A program made the translations under genes and the position numbers. A DNA stretch of 64,000 nt, taken from positions 1-64,000 of the forward strand of contig JAHBSK010000002.1 of assembly GCA_019639175.1 (NCBI GenBank). The letters run 5' to 3'. This document shows, piece by piece, positions 1-8,022 of this stretch (positions are counted from its first letter, which is position 1; each line of letters starts with the position of its first letter). Source of the stretch: Acidobacteriota bacterium. GTDB taxonomy: Bacteria > Acidobacteriota > Blastocatellia > Pyrinomonadales > Pyrinomonadaceae. The notes beneath the pieces are model-generated. The model saw only the letters and a program-made list of their open reading frames with translations. It was not told the DNA's origin and did not search any database.

Positions 1-1
1 A

Positions 2-247
2 CCCTTCGACCAACCGGAGTCAGTTGCCGAGCTTGTCTCACGGCTTAAGAATCACGAGCTTCACGTTGCCGTCTACTCTGGATATACAGTCGAGCAACTC
101 ATCCATCGAAAACTTCCTGCGATAGACTACGTACTCACACACGTCGATCTATTAATCGACGGGCCATTTATCCGAGAGATGAAAGAAGGAGCAGGCGAGT
201 ATCGCGGGTCTCGAAATCAGCGAATTATTGGGGATGCACGGCTCTAG
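2..247 (+). CDS. NrdG-like radical SAM activase, C-terminal end (partial)
   Basis: The reading frame is open from the window edge to TAG at 245-247 and gives 81 residues. They contain YSGYTVEQL, DLLIDGPF and YRGSRNQRII, which match the C-terminal part of 4Fe-4S radical-SAM activating proteins of the anaerobic ribonucleotide reductase activase (NrdG) type. The radical-SAM cysteine motif would lie upstream of the window. This looks like a host gene rather than a phage gene. A related glycyl-radical activase is an alternative. Confidence 0.7.
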   Translation, partial: PFDQPESVAELVSRLKNHELHVAVYSGYTVEQLIHRKLPAIDYVLTHVDLLIDGPFIREMKEGAGEYRGSRNQRIIGDARL

Positions 248-708
248 ACGAGGCAACGATTATTATGTAACTGGTCCGACGAGCCAATAATGAGCCTTTT
301 ATGAGCCAATGCCATCAAGTCAACTCATAAACCGCGCTCTTTGGAGCGAAACGTGTGGCAAAGGTATTTACCGTTATTTGACCGCCAAAGACAACAAGAT
401 GGATAGTTCATTCTCCTCAACCCTACGGATAAACGGATAGTGTGGCTGATTGCAACTTTGTATATCGGCTGATTGTAAGTCCAATGTACGGCTATATGGA
501 AGTTCGTCTCGATTTTGGGGCAAAACAGCGCTCGAACGGATCTCGGCGTGACCTCACCTCGCATACCGTAGTTATTGCCGGTATTCTTGCCGGTAGAATC
601 TTTCGGTACTATTCACAAAGAAATACTTCACTACATCCTCAGCTAAAGGAAAATATAGGATGGGACGATCTCCTAGGCACGTTGAAAGGGTTATAGATCG
701 AGTGGGCT
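248..708. other. Intergenic stretch, no supported gene
   Basis: About 460 bases separate the activase stop from the converging toxin gene. Short open frames on both strands here lack ribosome binding sites and recognisable motifs. The octamer GAGCCAAT occurs twice (281-288 and 303-310) and resembles the AGCCAAT half-site upstream of the antitoxin gene. I see no RNA gene. Confidence 0.5.
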
Positions 709-1794
709 CTATTTAGTCAGGAGAACTACTGTCTGAAACCAATAGTAAAAAGCTGATTTGTCCGGTAATTTCTTTAGCTTATTCAAGAAATTCCAATCCG
801 GATCTTCGATGATGAGACTGGAAATATCCTTTCCCTCAAATCTCTTCAAAGCTGAGTGGTCTTTTGCCAAAAGTTTTGAGGCCAGATACGCCGCCTTTGC
901 ACTATTGGTGATAGCGTCATCCTGATGGAAAGTCCCTGAGATCAGATAAGGCGCAAATTGACGGGTGCCGTTCATCAGTTCAATAAAATTGGATTTGAAA
1001 GGCTCCTCTGTATTTTTGTCGCGACGTGCAATCGTTTTAGAGGTTTCGATTATATCGTTAAGAACCTCTTACGCACCGATCGACAATCCACGATAGTTTG
1101 CTTCTTCGATCACGAACGCTTCAAAGCTATTTGCGAGAATCTCAAGGGAATCAACTCTTTCGAAAAGATGTCCAATATCATATAGCTGCTTGATGATCTC
1201 CAGTTCTTTGCCTGCTCCATATTTTATTCCGGTAGTATTCGGAGCGAAGGCTGTCAACTTATCACCAGTGATCGAATCGCTGCTTGGGACGGTCACGTTT
1301 ATTATTTCAGCCGACTCGATCCATTTTGCTTGAACCGGAACTTCAATAAGATTTGGGTAAAAGGTTTTCTCAAATAAGATATCCAGCAAGATATATCCGG
1401 CAGGATCGTATTTCGGCTGATACTCAAATTTGTAATGAGCTTTTGGAATGCCTTCTTGATAACTTCGTTCTTCATCTATTCTCCACGATTTAAAGTGTGA
1501 AGCTTCGACAATATTTTTCAGGACTTCTTCGATCTCGCCTCGAGTTGATGGGCTCTCGTATTGTTTGTTTAGGATAATATCGATATCAACCGAAAAGCGG
1601 TTAGCGTTTTCGAGTAGTAAAATCAGGCTCGTGCCGCCTTTGAAAACGAAGTCAAGCCCCTGCTTTTTTAGATTTTGCAGAAGGTATAAGGCGTGGATCA
1701 TTTTCTCAAGGAGGGGCGGATTTATCCGACCTAGCCCTTTCTGTTTTCGAAGATCTTCGATCCACTCTTTTTCAAAGCAAACAGGTTTAATCAT
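709..1794 (-). pseudogene. abiEii: AbiEii-type nucleotidyltransferase toxin with an in-frame stop
   Basis: The first part (1069-1794, 241 residues) has the DNA-polymerase-beta-like nucleotidyltransferase signature KGGTSL followed by SVDIDI, typical of AbiEii/AbiGii toxins. A TAA at 1069-1071 ends it. The same frame then continues without another stop to 709, giving ETSKTIARRDK, then APYLISG and DDAITNSAKAAYLASK, which is the usual C-terminal helical domain of this family. Joined, the protein would be about 361 residues. The gene begins 10 bases after the antitoxin gene, as in a type IV toxin-antitoxin operon. The stop may be a real inactivating mutation or a base-calling error; the N-terminal part alone retains the catalytic motif. 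Confidence 0.75.
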
Positions 1795-1804
1795 TTGGAG
1801 CTTT

Positions 1805-2551
1805 TTATATGGACGCAGCTAATTCTTGGGAGATAAATTCTTCAATCTCCGGCGCTTTACCTCGACGTTTTGCGTAGTTCTGTAAACGCGAAATATTGAT
1901 TGCATACCGGTCGAATGCGTTATTGAAAATATTTTTGAGTTCGGCACCTGAGTAGAAAAAGTAAATTTGTCGCTCACAATAAATATCCACAAGCAGCTTT
2001 TCGAGATGAGGAATATTTATTGTTTGATTCTTGTCCTTTTTTTTCTGTATCGGGGATCGACTGATCAAGGGCTTCATGATAACCGGCTCTTCTTTTTCGA
2101 GAACATATATCTTCATTTCCTTTTCGCTAGGTTGCAAATACAGGTCCTTAATTTCGGTTTTTAAGAAAAAAAAGGCAGATTCCAGAAGATCCTTCTCAAT
2201 TTCAAGAATGATCGCGGAGAAACTTGTTTGATGGGTGGATAGCTCGTTCAGCCACGCCGTCTCCGATATACAGTAATCCGAACCGGATAATTTTCTTAAA
2301 AAAAGCCGAGCTATCTTTCCGCCTTTCTCGCTCAGATTAGGCATATACTGTGGTTTACTGGATAGAGTGTAAACTCCTTTGCTGACGATCCTGATTATTC
2401 CTTTCTGTCGCAGATCATAAACCCGCCAGCCAAAAGTCGAAGCTTTTAAGTCGGGTTCATAGTCCAGGTAAAAGTTGTAGAGTTCCCCCCGAGAGAATGT
2501 CCTTATGCCCTGAAATCTTTCCTTTATTGATCTTTCGTAGAAATTTACCAT
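1805..2551 (-). CDS. abiEi: AbiEi-like antitoxin / transcriptional regulator
   Basis: This 248-residue protein directly precedes the AbiEii-like toxin on the same strand. Its N-terminal 80 residues look like a winged helix (FSRGELYNF, then STFGWRVYDLRQKGIIRIVSKGVYTLS), the arrangement of AbiEi-type antitoxins that repress their own promoter. The C-terminal half holds a conserved KLLVDIYCERQIYFFYSG segment. The assignment rests on position and on the wHTH-like start; sequence divergence from the classical AbiEi prevents a firm subfamily call. Inverted repeats just upstream fit autoregulation. Confidence 0.7.
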   Translation of the reverse strand: MVNFYERSIKERFQGIRTFSRGELYNFYLDYEPDLKASTFGWRVYDLRQKGIIRIVSKGVYTLSSKPQYMPNLSEKGGKIARLFLRKLSGSDYCISETAWLNELSTHQTSFSAIILEIEKDLLESAFFFLKTEIKDLYLQPSEKEMKIYVLEKEEPVIMKPLISRSPIQKKKDKNQTINIPHLEKLLVDIYCERQIYFFYSGAELKNIFNNAFDRYAINISRLQNYAKRRGKAPEIEEFISQELAASI

Positions 2552-2577
2552 TTTCCAATCCCAGCCTATATTATCAG

Positions 2578-2628
2578 ATATTGGCTAAAAATGGAAATCA
2601 AAAATAAGCCAATATACCGTAATATTGG
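2578..2628. promoter_or_regulatory. Inverted-repeat operator upstream of the AbiE pair
   Basis: ATATTGGCT (2578-2586) and AGCCAATAT (2607-2615) form a perfect 9-bp inverted repeat. A third half-site ATATTGG (2622-2628) pairs with the second over a short spacer. The block lies 26-77 bases ahead of the antitoxin start, where AbiEi-family proteins are known to bind inverted repeats and repress the operon. Binding here is inferred. Confidence 0.55.
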
Positions 2629-3127
2629 TCTGCCTTTGGGCAAACCTCTCCACTATGCATAATTTCTTACATAAGAAAATAGCTGGTTATGGGAAAGTGC
2701 CGTTGGGATCCGTCTGCATAAACAATGCGGCATTATTGAGAATCGCCGGGTATAGACAGTCGTATCATACTATCAATCGAGAAAGCCAATTGGTTCGAAA
2801 TTAAACCACCGGTTCAAAATTGCCCTGGTTCATGCGGGTGAACCTATGGGGTTTTTCCTCTGCTGTCCCTTTCTCGCGGTCATTTCTCACAGTCCTCACA
2901 TAAGTCGCAAGTCTTCAACAAAAGCCAATAAATATGCGGCTGGCAACGAAGTGTCGGCGTAAATCCCCGGTGAGGTCAAGGCAAAAATAATGCACGGTTC
3001 GGCTCAACGGTGAGTTGGAAAAACTTGCTGCTATTACATGGCAAGCCTTTTGCATTTAGCAACCCGCAGGAATGGCACTTATGAAAGATCACAGTGCTGA
3101 AATCAAAACCCGCCGAGCCTCAAAATC
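2629..3127. other. Intergenic stretch ahead of the integrase
   Basis: Roughly 500 bases with no supported coding frame. Neither a complete tRNA nor a second copy of the tRNA-Thr core found at 4375-4422 is visible. The region is A+T-richer than the early phage genes and could hold the left limit of an island carrying the AbiE genes, but no boundary repeat can be pointed to. Confidence 0.4.
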
Positions 3128-3178
3128 ATGCCTCAGCATTTATTGGTCGGAGAAAACATTGAAGGGAGCCTAAAAGGA

Positions 3179-4276
3179 ATGGCGCTATACAAACGTGGAA
3201 AGACCTGGTGGATGAGTTTTATCTTCAACGGCGATCGCATCCAGATAACAACGAAATGCACTAACATACGCGACGCGGAAACGGTAGAGCGGGCATATAG
3301 AACCCAACTCGCAAAGGGTGAGGTTGGCGTGAAAGCTAAAAAGCAGGCTCCGACATTCAAGGGGGCCATGAAAGAGTTTCAGTCCTGGGTCAAGGTCGAG
3401 CACAGGTCAAAGCCCAACACTGTCCGATCATATGAAGTATGCAGCCGTCCGCTGATCGAATTCTTTCGAGAGAAAAGGATCGACAAGATCGACTCATCCT
3501 TGATCGAGAAATACAAGGAGCACCGCAGCAAGCAGAGGCCGACTCCCAAGAAGGCAAAAAAGAAAGGTAATAAAAATCCGCCGCGCTTTCTCAAGCCGGC
3601 GACGATCAACCGCGAACTTGCTCTTCTGAAGATATTCTTCAACTACCAGATCAGAAAGGACAGGGACATTATAAGTCTCAATCCGGTAAGCGAGGTCAAG
3701 TTCTTCGCCGAGGACAACATTCAAACCCGTGTTGTTTCGTTCGAAGAAGAGGAAGCTTACTTACTGGAGGCGAGCCAGCCGTTAATGGATGTCGCGAGCC
3801 TGATCGTCGATACCGGAATGCGACCGGGCGAAGTGGCTCTTATCCGTCGCACGGATGTTTTTCTGGATCAGGGATATATATCGATACCTCGCGGAAAAAC
3901 GAAAGCGGCTAAACGTCGGATTCCGCTTACCGATCGAGCCTATCAGATCCTTCAAAGAAGGATGGAAGATACGGACGGAGAGTTTCTTTTTATCTCAGAG
4001 ATCACAGACCAGCCTATTACCACGCTCAAGACCGCTCATATGGCAGCAATAAGAAGAAGCGAGGTGGCCTATTTCAGGCTCTATGATCTGCGGCACACCT
4101 TTGCTACCCGGTTCGTTGAGGCTGGCGGCGACCTTGTGACGCTACAGGCGTTGATGGGGCATTCCGATATAAAGATGGTAACGAGATATGCCCATCCAAC
4201 ACAGCAGCATCAGTTCGATGCGATCAAGAAAATGCAGGCGAGGAAGCCGAAACCGGGATATGATAAGGAATCGTAA
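3179..4276 (+). CDS. int: Tyrosine recombinase / phage integrase
   Basis: The 365-residue protein starts MALYKRGKTWW, the usual beta-hairpin arm-binding start of phage integrases, followed by a SAM-like core-binding domain (about residues 60-170) and a catalytic domain. Catalytic elements are DTGMRPGEVA (Arg), KTKAAKRRIP (Lys), YDLRHTFATR (Arg; the usual first His is Tyr, a common variant), LMGHS (His) and TRYAH (nucleophile Tyr). An in-frame ATG at 3128 would add 17 residues, but GGGAG ten bases before 3179 and the family start favour 3179. The gene runs towards the tRNA-Thr fragment at 4375-4422, its probable attachment site. Confidence 0.9.
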   Translation: MALYKRGKTWWMSFIFNGDRIQITTKCTNIRDAETVERAYRTQLAKGEVGVKAKKQAPTFKGAMKEFQSWVKVEHRSKPNTVRSYEVCSRPLIEFFREKRIDKIDSSLIEKYKEHRSKQRPTPKKAKKKGNKNPPRFLKPATINRELALLKIFFNYQIRKDRDIISLNPVSEVKFFAEDNIQTRVVSFEEEEAYLLEASQPLMDVASLIVDTGMRPGEVALIRRTDVFLDQGYISIPRGKTKAAKRRIPLTDRAYQILQRRMEDTDGEFLFISEITDQPITTLKTAHMAAIRRSEVAYFRLYDLRHTFATRFVEAGGDLVTLQALMGHSDIKMVTRYAHPTQQHQFDAIKKMQARKPKPGYDKES

Positions 4277-4374
4277 TAGATACCATAATGCATGCGGTTG
4301 TTACAATTTCCACTACAGTGCCTTTTTCGGATTGTGGAAATTTACTGAAAATCCCCGTAAGTTATTGAAAACAT

Positions 4375-4422
4375 TGGAGCCGATGATAGGACTTGAACCT
4401 ACGACCTGATGATTACAAATCA
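4375..4422 (-). other. Attachment-site core: 3' half of tRNA-Thr(UGU)
   Basis: Read on the minus strand, the 48 bases run from the anticodon stem-loop (anticodon TGT at 4415-4417) through a T arm (GTAGG, TTCAAGT loop, CCTAT) and acceptor strand CATCGGC to CCA. The 5' half (acceptor GCCGATG and D arm) is missing. At position 28 the base is T, which breaks the anticodon stem, so similarity ends there. A tRNA 3' half next to an integrase is the hallmark of an att core. Such a fragment lies at attP or at the attachment end distal to the restored tRNA. Confidence 0.8.
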
Positions 4423-4489
4423 ACTGCCGCGATGCCGCTAAGTGGCATATTCATTGGGGTTGAGCGGGTTAATTACAAATGATGTTGTG

Positions 4490-4894
4490 TTAATGTTGTG
4501 TTTTCTGCCCGCTTATATCCCAAAATACGCCGTTCTCGTCCTCGCATTCACCGATATATTCCTCGTCCAAAAGACACCCTCTAAAATCGACCCAGCCGCC
4601 TTTCGGGAAATAGAGGCGTTCCAGTTCAAATTCCTCAACATCGGCGTCGAGATAGTAGCTGTTCTGAGAGGACTGATTATGAACATAGACGGTCATCGTT
4701 CCGTAATGTCCTATCGGCTGATCGTTGGACTCGTTGTTCGTGGTCTTTGGATCGTCCTTTTTCTTTGGGTGAGGTTTACGAACAGTTGCCGCGCCGCCTT
4801 TCATCGACATATCGCCTTTCTTTACGAGCGGCTTGGGCGTTTCAGATGCACAGGACGCAATGAGCAATGCAAAGATGATAAGTAAGTTTTTCAT
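4490..4894 (-). CDS. Small lipoprotein
   Basis: The 134-residue product starts MKNLLIIFALLIASC, a lipoprotein signal peptide with lipobox IASC, so Cys-15 should be acylated and the protein anchored in a membrane. A charged linker (KPHPKKKDDPK) leads to a domain of about 75 residues with three later cysteines. AGGTG stands six bases before the ATG at 4894, which is preferred over a GTG nine bases upstream. It is last in the minus-strand lysogeny cluster, so it is a candidate lysogenic-conversion surface protein. No family is recognised. Confidence 0.65.
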   Translation of the reverse strand: MKNLLIIFALLIASCASETPKPLVKKGDMSMKGGAATVRKPHPKKKDDPKTTNNESNDQPIGHYGTMTVYVHNQSSQNSYYLDADVEEFELERLYFPKGGWVDFRGCLLDEEYIGECEDENGVFWDISGQKTQH

Positions 4895-4906
4895 TAAACA
4901 CACCTG

Positions 4907-5341
4907 TTAAATGTCGTATAAGAAATAAAGACGACATCTTTCACGCCATAGACGGTCTCCGTATCGGGTCAATCCAAATTCGTAGGCCGATTCCTCAATA
5001 AGGTTCTTAGGAATTAAAGCCATTAAAGCTATTGCCTCGGCCTCGGCTTCCGCCTTATCGTGGTCGCAATACCGTAAGGTCTGGAAAGCCACAGACGGCT
5101 CCTTGCCGTTCATTAGAAGGATGTGTCCGAGTTCGTGAAGTAGCGAATGCAGCCGTTTCAGCCCCTTCCTTCGTTTAGGCAGGGCAACGAACGTTCGTCC
5201 GAGCATCGTAAAGGTAAAAACACCGTCGCTGCTTTCGAGTATCGTAATATGCAGATCGTCGTATATCTTCAGCACATCATCTTCGTTTAGCGGGCGCTCT
5301 CCGATACCATATTGCGTAAAAAGCGTGGGCAAATGTTTCAT
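4907..5341 (-). CDS. ImmA/IrrE-family metallopeptidase
   Basis: 144 residues with the zinc-binding motif HELGH (LLHELGHILL, about residues 68-77) and a downstream DKAEAEAEAIALMALIP segment supplying the third ligand, as in ImmA/IrrE proteases. Such enzymes cleave the adjacent XRE repressor in ICEBs1 and many prophages to trigger induction. The gene follows the repressor by 35 bases on the same strand, so that role is probable here. Confidence 0.88.
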   Translation of the reverse strand: MKHLPTLFTQYGIGERPLNEDDVLKIYDDLHITILESSDGVFTFTMLGRTFVALPKRRKGLKRLHSLLHELGHILLMNGKEPSVAFQTLRYCDHDKAEAEAEAIALMALIPKNLIEESAYEFGLTRYGDRLWRERCRLYFLYDI

Positions 5342-5376
5342 TTTTCAATCCGAGACCGCAAACCTCTGTGGTCTGC

Positions 5377-5796
5377 CTATCGTTGGTTTATTTGCTTAGT
5401 ATTCTCTTTCTCTCTTTCGTTCTCTATCATTGCTTTTGCTGACGCAAGAGCCGATTTGACGGCGATCTCATATTTCTCTCTATCCTCATCTTCCAAATCT
5501 TTTTGAAAACTGAAGCTGCCGACGCCTTCAAAAACTATGTCATCCAGTAACGGGGATTGCCGGGCATAGCCGTAAATTTCCAAGAGATCGTTCGGGTCTC
5601 CTTTAACCGCTTTGGCAATGGAGATCAGCACTTCAGGCTCCGGCCTTAAAGAGGCTTCTGTTTGAGAATGTCTTTGGCTTCTTTCAATAGTAGAGATATA
5701 AGACGCCGAACATCCCGCCAGCCGAGCCACTTCGAGCTGGCTTAACCTCAAGAGTTTCCTATGCCGTCGGACCCATTCTCCGCCCTGTTGTAACAT
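5377..5796 (-). CDS. XRE-family lysogeny repressor
   Basis: 139 residues with an N-terminal helix-turn-helix (RLSQLEVARLAGCSASYIS, residues about 20-38) of the XRE/Cro class and a C-terminal region rich in charged helix (SALASAKAMIENEREKEN). Its divergent partner is a Cro-like gene, and it is followed by an ImmA-like protease, the ImmR/ImmA layout. The ATG at 5796 lies only four bases past a likely -10 element, so the mRNA may be leaderless; a TTG at 5820 is an alternative start. It probably binds the CAACTTAGTTG sites at 5826, 6796 and 6827. Confidence 0.85.
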   Translation of the reverse strand: MLQQGGEWVRRHRKLLRLSQLEVARLAGCSASYISTIERSQRHSQTEASLRPEPEVLISIAKAVKGDPNDLLEIYGYARQSPLLDDIVFEGVGSFSFQKDLEDEDREKYEIAVKSALASAKAMIENEREKENTKQINQR

Positions 5797-5862
5797 TGCA
5801 ACTATATTGTAACACAGCAAAATCGCAACTTAGTTGCAATTATTCTTCAATACAGTTACAAT
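5783..5862. promoter_or_regulatory. Divergent lysogeny-switch promoters and operators
   Basis: Rightward: TTGCAA (5834-5839), 17-base spacer, TACAAT (5857-5862), driving the Cro-like gene. Leftward: TTGCGA (complement of 5823-5828), 16-base spacer, TATAGT (complement of 5801-5806), driving the repressor. The palindrome GCAACTTAGTTGC (5825-5837) covers both -35 boxes. A related imperfect repeat, GTTG-N8-CAAC, lies at 5787-5802. The same CAACTTAGTTG core recurs twice at 6.8 kb. Confidence 0.7.
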
Positions 5863-5880
5863 TCTTAACGGATTCCAGTT

Positions 5881-6123
5881 ATGCTTCAATTTGATGGAAA
5901 AAAACTTAAAGAACTTCGGCGAGGCAGAGGATTAACGATGTCTCGCTTGGGTGAGATCGTTTCACGGTCTCCTAATCACATTTGGAATTACGAGAACAGT
6001 TTTGCAGACCCTCCCGCTAATGTCCTGCTAACGTTCCTTGAATTTTTCCAGGTGACGGCAATGTCGCTTAGTAAAGCTCCGCCGCAAAAGCGGCTTAAAT
6101 CAAACAAAAGAGCTTCTGGATAA
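5881..6123 (+). CDS. Cro-like XRE helix-turn-helix protein
   Basis: 80 residues with an HTH (LTMSRLGEIVSRSPNHIWNYE, residues about 19-39), transcribed divergently from the repressor. Size and position match phage Cro or secondary repressor proteins. It is followed by a long non-coding stretch rather than by a tightly linked gene. Confidence 0.75.
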   Translation: MLQFDGKKLKELRRGRGLTMSRLGEIVSRSPNHIWNYENSFADPPANVLLTFLEFFQVTAMSLSKAPPQKRLKSNKRASG

Positions 6124-6790
6124 TTTCGCTTAAACGCAGCGTTCCTCGGCGGTGAGTTCGTTAAAAATCACCGTCAGCACAGGCATCTGCAATGCTATCT
6201 ATGACAGCAGACAGCCTTAGCTAAGGGTCGGGTAAGAGTTGCCCGCAGTAGGGCGTAGGCAGGGAAAAGAAACAGGTGGAATAGGACGTTACCATCGGGT
6301 CTTTAACGCTGTTACGCAAAGGTCGTGAGCCAGTATTTTACAGGCTTTCCTCGCAACGGGCGGGTAGTCGATCCCGCATCCGGCAATAGCCGGGATTTAA
6401 CGCTTTACGTCGAGGTCTATGAGTGTCGGGCTGTAAGCCGTAATCAACCGGGACAGCTGCTTTCAGAATCACGATCAATACGCAAGACGGCGGCCCTACG
6501 TAAAACCCTGATAGGATGTGTTTGATACAAGGAGAGGTCAAAAGAAAAGGCCGCGTTCCTGATCTCTCCGAAACACGGCCAGTTAGTGAGTTGCCTAGTA
6601 GGGCAATTCAATACTAGCAAACTCTTTCAGCCTTTTCAAACTATTTCATAGCCTATTTGGAAGCAGAGGGAAACCAATAAACCTTTCAGACAGACTATGG
6701 GAAAAGCAGGCTTTTGCTTTCGCATAGTCACTAGAGACAAAACACACAGAGCGATGTTAGATCGTGACGATGAAAAATCTCTTCCAAAAT
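6124..6790. other. Long non-coding stretch with hairpins
   Basis: About 670 bases without a convincing gene between the Cro-like gene and the early promoter. A 66-codon frame at 6325-6525 has no ribosome site and no motif. Structures seen: a hairpin GACTATG (6693-6699) / CATAGTC (6723-6729) with inner GAAAAGCA/TGCTTTC pairing, and GGCCGCGTT / AACACGGCC around 6551-6583. The stretch could encode a regulatory RNA or hold a replication or attachment element. I cannot assign one. Confidence 0.4.
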
Positions 6791-6795
6791 TACTA

Positions 6796-6846
6796 CAACT
6801 TAGTTGCTATTTCGGCTTGACATCTACAACTTAGTTGTAGTAACAT
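6796..6846 (+). promoter_or_regulatory. Early promoter with two repressor operators
   Basis: TTGACA (6817-6822) and TAACAT (6841-6846) are separated by 18 bases. The 11-bp palindrome CAACTTAGTTG is present at 6796-6806 and again at 6827-6837 inside the promoter spacer, extended there to a 17-bp palindrome (6824-6840). These copies are identical to the operator core at 5826-5836. Repressor binding at the second copy would block polymerase, so this is the probable PR-like early promoter. Confidence 0.7.
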
Positions 6847-7070
6847 TCAGAACATCGAGACAGGCCGCCGACTCAGCCACGGCAAAAAGGGCGGCAAACA
6901 CGAACAAAGGGATGGTTTTAAGCCAAGTAAGCGAAAAGCTGAACACGGCAGGCGAAATGCCAACAGGTTTTTGAAAGATCGACGTAATGGTTTTTCTGGC
7001 GAGTGTCTCCATTGCGTCGCAACAGGCCGCTTCGGACTGGCAAAAGGCGAGGCGGCCAATAAAAAGAACG

Positions 7071-7310
7071 ATGAAGTTAATAACTCAAAGACAGGCGATA
7101 AAGATGCTCCGCGATCACGGGCTTTCAATAGCCAGATCGAAAGAGGCGGTCAAATCGCTGCACAAGGTCAAAGACGGCGAACGGAAAAAGGTTCTCGTTG
7201 CTGACGTGATACGAAAGGCCGGTTTTGTGACTACGCCGATAGAAGCCTTTCCAAGCGGAAAGAACTTAGGCGGGCAACTGACGGCAAAGAATCTTGAGGG
7301 GTTGATATGA
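7071..7310 (+). CDS. Small HTH-like early protein
   Basis: 79 residues starting MKLITQRQAIKML, a pattern like the N-terminal helix-turn-helix of excisionase/MerR-like DNA-binding proteins (ITQRQAIKMLRDHG, then KSLHKVKDGERKKVLVADV). The frame is open back to an ATG at 6987; 7071 is preferred because the domain begins there, but neither start has a strong ribosome site. It is the first recognisable gene after the early promoter. Its stop overlaps the next start (ATGA). The 220 bases before it remain uncertain in coding content. Confidence 0.55.
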   Translation: MKLITQRQAIKMLRDHGLSIARSKEAVKSLHKVKDGERKKVLVADVIRKAGFVTTPIEAFPSGKNLGGQLTAKNLEGLI

Positions 7311-7441
7311 GGACGCTGAAATTAAAGATCGCGTTGGGTTTGGTGACGATGTTTTTGCTCGGCGTATCTGTCGGGTTATATGCGGCCAGCCGGATGATCG
7401 GAACGTTTATGCCGACGGTGGCGGCGGAGATGGAGAAATGA
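7307..7441 (+). CDS. Small single-pass membrane protein
   Basis: 44 residues, starting MRTLKLKIALGLVTMFLLG and forming one membrane helix (about residues 6-27). It begins inside the stop of the preceding gene (ATGA) and ends inside the start of the next, so it is translationally coupled in the early operon. Function unknown. Confidence 0.55.
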   Translation: MRTLKLKIALGLVTMFLLGVSVGLYAASRMIGTFMPTVAAEMEK

Positions 7442-7605
7442 CCGACATTCAAAAGCTCCAACACATCAGGGACATTCCAAAGATCAAAAGAAAATGGAAC
7501 AACCTGACGAACGAAAAGAAAAGGAAATTGTTAGAGAGTTTTCCCGAACAGACGACTGAAAAAGCTCTGACAAAAGCAATCGAACGGGTAAGGAAGGCTC
7601 TTTAA
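7438..7605 (+). CDS. Small basic helical protein
   Basis: 55 residues, rich in Lys/Arg (IPKIKRKWNNLTNEKKRKLL), predicted all-helical. Its start overlaps the stop of the membrane-protein gene (ATGA). No family is recognised. Confidence 0.55.
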   Translation: MTDIQKLQHIRDIPKIKRKWNNLTNEKKRKLLESFPEQTTEKALTKAIERVRKAL

Positions 7606-7610
7606 CAATT

Positions 7611-7719
7611 TTGGGGAAAGGCGGGGCGGTAAAAGTCCGCCGCCAACGAATTGGACGCATCAAGCTGTGCTATCAGCGTAACTCCAATTTACTTTATGAG
7701 ACAGTGCCGCCTTCCCCAA
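7611..7719. ncRNA. Nested stem structure between early genes
   Basis: Outer arms TTGGGGAAAGGCGG (7611-7624) and CCGCCTTCCCCAA (7707-7719) pair with one bulged A. Inside them AATTGGACGC (7649-7658) pairs with GCG (7676-7678) and TCCAATT (7683-7689). The whole intergenic space folds as one closed element ending just before the ribosome site of the next gene (AGGAGG at 7723-7728). It could be a cis-regulatory RNA or processing site. No known family is recognised. Confidence 0.4.
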
Positions 7720-7735
7720 ATCAGGAGGCAAGAAA

Positions 7736-8017
7736 ATGAGTGAATATCGCATAGGTAAATATTACGGATTGGATGACGGCTCCGCCCTTGAAGCGGCTGA
7801 ACGTGCGAGAGATTGGGGCGGGCCTGATGCCGAAATAGCAACGGGCAGCCTGACCCCCGACGCGGTGTATCTCCATCAGGAATATCTTGAGCGGGATTGG
7901 GATGTGAAGTGTGCAATATGCCTTAAAACGCACAAAGCCACGCAGTCCGAACTGGAAAAAGCAGGCTGGCGGCTGATGGGGTTCGGTGAATATTGCCCGG
8001 AGCATTGCTCCTTCTAA
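7736..8017 (+). CDS. Hypothetical protein with CxxC...CxxxC
   Basis: 93 residues preceded by a strong AGGAGG. Cysteines in CAIC (about residues 59-62) and YCPEHC (near the end) could form a zinc-binding site. Family not recognised. Confidence 0.65.
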   Translation: MSEYRIGKYYGLDDGSALEAAERARDWGGPDAEIATGSLTPDAVYLHQEYLERDWDVKCAICLKTHKATQSELEKAGWRLMGFGEYCPEHCSF

Positions 8018-8022
8018 AACTT

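Noticed and set aside
442..696. 84-codon plus-strand frame and overlapping minus-strand frame at 325-564
   Set aside because: Neither has a ribosome site nor recognisable sequence. They look like chance frames in the gap.
6325..6525. 66-codon frame in the non-coding stretch
   Set aside because: No ribosome site, no motif, and residue use unlike the neighbouring genes.
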